Source: Thiobacillus sp. UBA2186 (GTDB lineage: Bacteria > Pseudomonadota > Gammaproteobacteria > Burkholderiales > Thiobacillaceae). Taken from it: a stretch of 6,376 nt of DNA. The notes beneath the pieces were generated by a model that did no database searches, had not been told where the DNA came from, and saw only the letters and a program-made list of their open reading frames with translations. The translations under genes were made by a program, and so were the position numbers. The stretch covers positions 1-6,376 of the forward strand of contig DCVO01000158.1 in NCBI GenBank assembly GCA_002327405.1. Direction: 5' to 3'. Positions 5,242-6,376 of this stretch are shown here, piece by piece. The first letter of the stretch is position 1, and every line of letters starts with the position of its first letter.

Positions 5242-6113
5242 TGCAAATACTGAAAAGCTCGGCCGAACTCGCGTTGTGGAAGGCCGCGCAACCCGACTGC
5301 GCCTTCGTGCCGACCATGGGCAACCTGCACCAGGGCCACATCTCGCTGGTGGAACAGGCGCGCCTTGCCGGCCTGCCGGTGCTCGCCAGCATATTCGTGA
5401 ACCCGCTGCAGTTCGGCGCAGGCGAGGACTTCGAGCGCTATCCGCGCACCTTCGAGGCCGACTGCGAGAAACTCCAGGCCGCGGGCTGCGCCGCCGTGTT
5501 CGCGCCTGCGCTCGAAGACATGTACCCGCAGCCGCAGACCTATTTCGTCGAACCGCCGGCAATGGCCAGCGAGCTGTGCGGCCAGTTCCGCCCCGGGCAT
5601 TTCCGCGGCATGCTCACCGTGGTGCTGAAGCTGTTCAACCTGGTCGAGCCGCGCGCGGCGCTGTTCGGCAAGAAGGACTACCAGCAGCTCGCGCTGATCC
5701 GCGGCATGGTCGAGCAGCTGAACCTGCCGATCGAAATCCGGGCAGGCGGAACCGTGCGCGCGGAAGACGGCCTCGCGCTGTCTTCGCGCAACGGCTATTT
5801 GTCAGACGCGGAACGCCGGGAAGCGCCCCGGCTTTACCAGAACCTGAAGCTCATCGCCGATGCCCTGGCCCTGGGCCGGCGCGATTTCGAGGAACTGGAA
5901 GTGCAGGCACTGGATGCGCTCTACCGGCACGGCTGGAAGGTGGATTACGTCAGCATCCGCCGCCCCGACCTCTCCCTGCCTGCCGAAACCGATGCGAACT
6001 TCGTGGTGCTGGGCGCGGCCTGGCTGGGCAGGACGCGGCTCATCGACAATGTCGAAGCAGGCAGGGATCAGGATTCAGGGGCCCGGATTCAGGGATTGTG
6101 CTTCGCGCCTTGA
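5241..6113 (+). CDS. panC: Pantothenate synthetase (pantoate--beta-alanine ligase)
   Basis: PanC joins pantoate and beta-alanine with ATP, through a pantoyl-adenylate, to give pantothenate. The 290-residue protein shows PTMGNLHQGH (24-33, the HIGH-type nucleotide site), FVNPLQFGAGEDFERYPRT (52-70), PGHFRGMLTVVLKLFNLV (118-135), FGKKDYQQ (142-149) and the KMSKS-like DGLALSSRNGYLS (176-188). The ATG at 5241 overlaps the panB TGA by one base and lacks its own Shine-Dalgarno, so translation is probably coupled to panB. The family normally ends shortly after the RLIDN segment (266-270 here). This protein continues for about 17 more residues (274-290, GRDQDSGARIQGLCFAP) encoded by palindrome D, which also provides the reading frame to its TGA. 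The tail is probably not functional. Confidence 0.97.
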   Translation: MQILKSSAELALWKAAQPDCAFVPTMGNLHQGHISLVEQARLAGLPVLASIFVNPLQFGAGEDFERYPRTFEADCEKLQAAGCAAVFAPALEDMYPQPQTYFVEPPAMASELCGQFRPGHFRGMLTVVLKLFNLVEPRAALFGKKDYQQLALIRGMVEQLNLPIEIRAGGTVRAEDGLALSSRNGYLSDAERREAPRLYQNLKLIADALALGRRDFEELEVQALDALYRHGWKVDYVSIRRPDLSLPAETDANFVVLGAAWLGRTRLIDNVEAGRDQDSGARIQGLCFAP

Positions 6114-6190
6114 AAATCAGCGCGGCCTGCGGCTGCCCCGCCCCTGACCCCTGCTTCCTGGCCCCTGATTCCTGGCCCCTGATTCCCGAT
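6061..6190. repeat. Intergenic palindrome D, 14-base units, overlapping the panC 3' end
   Basis: The right half contains cctggcccctgatt twice in exact tandem (6157-6170 and 6171-6184), followed by a partial third unit (attcccgattccc). The left half has ggattcaggg at 6071-6080 and 6085-6094, also 14 bases apart, and is an imperfect inverted copy (ggggcccggattcagg against ggggccaggaatcagg on the other strand). The pairing is poorer than in the other palindromes and the centre (about 6096-6143) is less ordered. The left half is translated as the end of PanC. The right half abuts the likely panD promoter. It may be an older, decayed element of the same general design; its role is not known. Confidence 0.78.
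6157..6184. repeat. Perfect 14-base tandem duplication
   Basis: Two exact adjacent copies of cctggcccctgatt form the core of the right arm of palindrome D. Exact tandem identity against an imperfect left arm suggests local unit duplication after the palindrome formed. Confidence 0.9.
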
Positions 6191-6195
6191 TCCCT

Positions 6196-6201
6196 TATAA
6201 T
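6196..6201 (+). promoter_or_regulatory. Possible -10 element for panD
   Basis: A perfect TATAAT stands directly at the right edge of palindrome D, 30 bases before the panD ATG. No clear -35 hexamer is seen at 16-18 bases; that position falls inside the repeat units. If real, panD has its own start in addition to read-through from panC. Confidence 0.4.
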
Positions 6202-6220
6202 TCAGCTTTATAGATTCATC

Positions 6221-6227
6221 GGGAGAG
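6221..6227 (+). promoter_or_regulatory. Shine-Dalgarno of panD
   Basis: GGGAGAG lies four bases before the ATG at 6232 and supports that start. panB and panC lack such a site, so panD appears to be translated independently. Confidence 0.65.
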
Positions 6228-6231
6228 CCGT

Positions 6232-6376
6232 ATGACCCGAACCATGCTGAAATCCAAGCTCCACCGCGCGCACGTCACACACTCGGAGCTGCATTATGAA
6301 GGCTCCTGCGCCATCGACGAGGCGCTGCTCGAGGCCGCCGACATCCGCGAGTACGAGCAGATCCAGATCTACAACG
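6232..6376 (+). CDS. panD: Aspartate 1-decarboxylase, N-terminal part (cut by window edge)
   Basis: PanD decarboxylates L-aspartate to beta-alanine, the second substrate of PanC. It is made as an inactive proenzyme that cleaves itself between Gly24 and Ser25 to create a pyruvoyl cofactor. The 48 complete codons present include MLKSKLHRAHVT (5-16), with Lys9 of the active site, and HYEGSCAID (21-29), which places Gly24-Ser25 exactly at the family position. The sequence after it (EALLEAADIREYEQIQIYN, 30-48) also fits. The normal protein is about 120-130 residues, so more than half of the gene lies beyond base 6376. Being the third pan gene directly after panC agrees with the identification. Confidence 0.96.
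   Translation, partial: MTRTMLKSKLHRAHVTHSELHYEGSCAIDEALLEAADIREYEQIQIYN

Noticed and set aside
4327..5562. Minus-strand open frame of 411 codons opposite panB and the start of panC
   Set aside because: Antisense to two well-identified genes and runs through the palindrome; its composition (Arg/Ala/Gly-rich) is that of a GC-driven shadow frame.
6222..6376. panD mutated at its self-cleavage site
   Set aside because: Checked codon by codon: Gly24-Ser25 is intact, and so is Lys9; nothing unusual in the visible part.

Overview
The window is GC-rich, tightly packed bacterial chromosome that looks betaproteobacterial. The evidence is the gene order pcnB-folK-(deoxynucleoside kinase)-panB-panC-panD, a stand-alone CbiM-like permease, and intergenic short-unit palindromes. 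A Nitrosomonadales-type organism (Gallionella/Sulfuricella/Thiobacillus relatives) is my best guess from memory; the sequence alone does not prove it. All genes look intact except the two cut by the window edges (hrpA on the left, panD on the right). I see no tRNA, rRNA, CRISPR array, insertion sequence or phage gene.

Layout. On the minus strand, 1-111 is the first 37 codons of a DEAH-box RNA helicase (HrpA type), and 271-936 is a six-helix-like CbiM-family permease. From about 950 onward everything is on the plus strand: a HAD-IB phosphatase (990-1655), poly(A) polymerase I (1821-3191), HPPK/FolK (3188-3700), a deoxynucleoside kinase (3700-4341), PanB (4438-5241), PanC (5241-6113) and the start of PanD (6232 onward). 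pcnB/folK, folK/kinase and panB/panC overlap by 1-4 bases, which points to translational coupling.

How the genes work together. PanB, PanC and PanD supply ketopantoate, pantothenate and beta-alanine, so together they make the CoA precursor. FolK makes the pterin pyrophosphate for folate, and folate in turn supplies the methylene group PanB uses. PcnB polyadenylates RNA for decay, and the kinase salvages deoxynucleosides. The cluster is a housekeeping cofactor and nucleotide neighbourhood, not a defence or mobile island.

The unusual part is between the genes. Four of the five non-coding gaps (112-270, 1656-1820, 4342-4437, 6114-6231) each hold a different long palindrome. Its arms are tandem copies of a short unit (9, about 9 with a GGGAGG core, 8 and 14 bases respectively), purine-rich in the first arm and pyrimidine-rich in the second, placed at a gene's 3' end. 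The one at 4349-4418 forms a 27-pair stem with a single G-U pair. The one at 6061-6190 runs into panC and supplies its last residues and stop codon. The fifth gap (937-989), between the divergent gene starts, has no such element. No new protein system was found; these palindromes are the best candidate for something poorly described.
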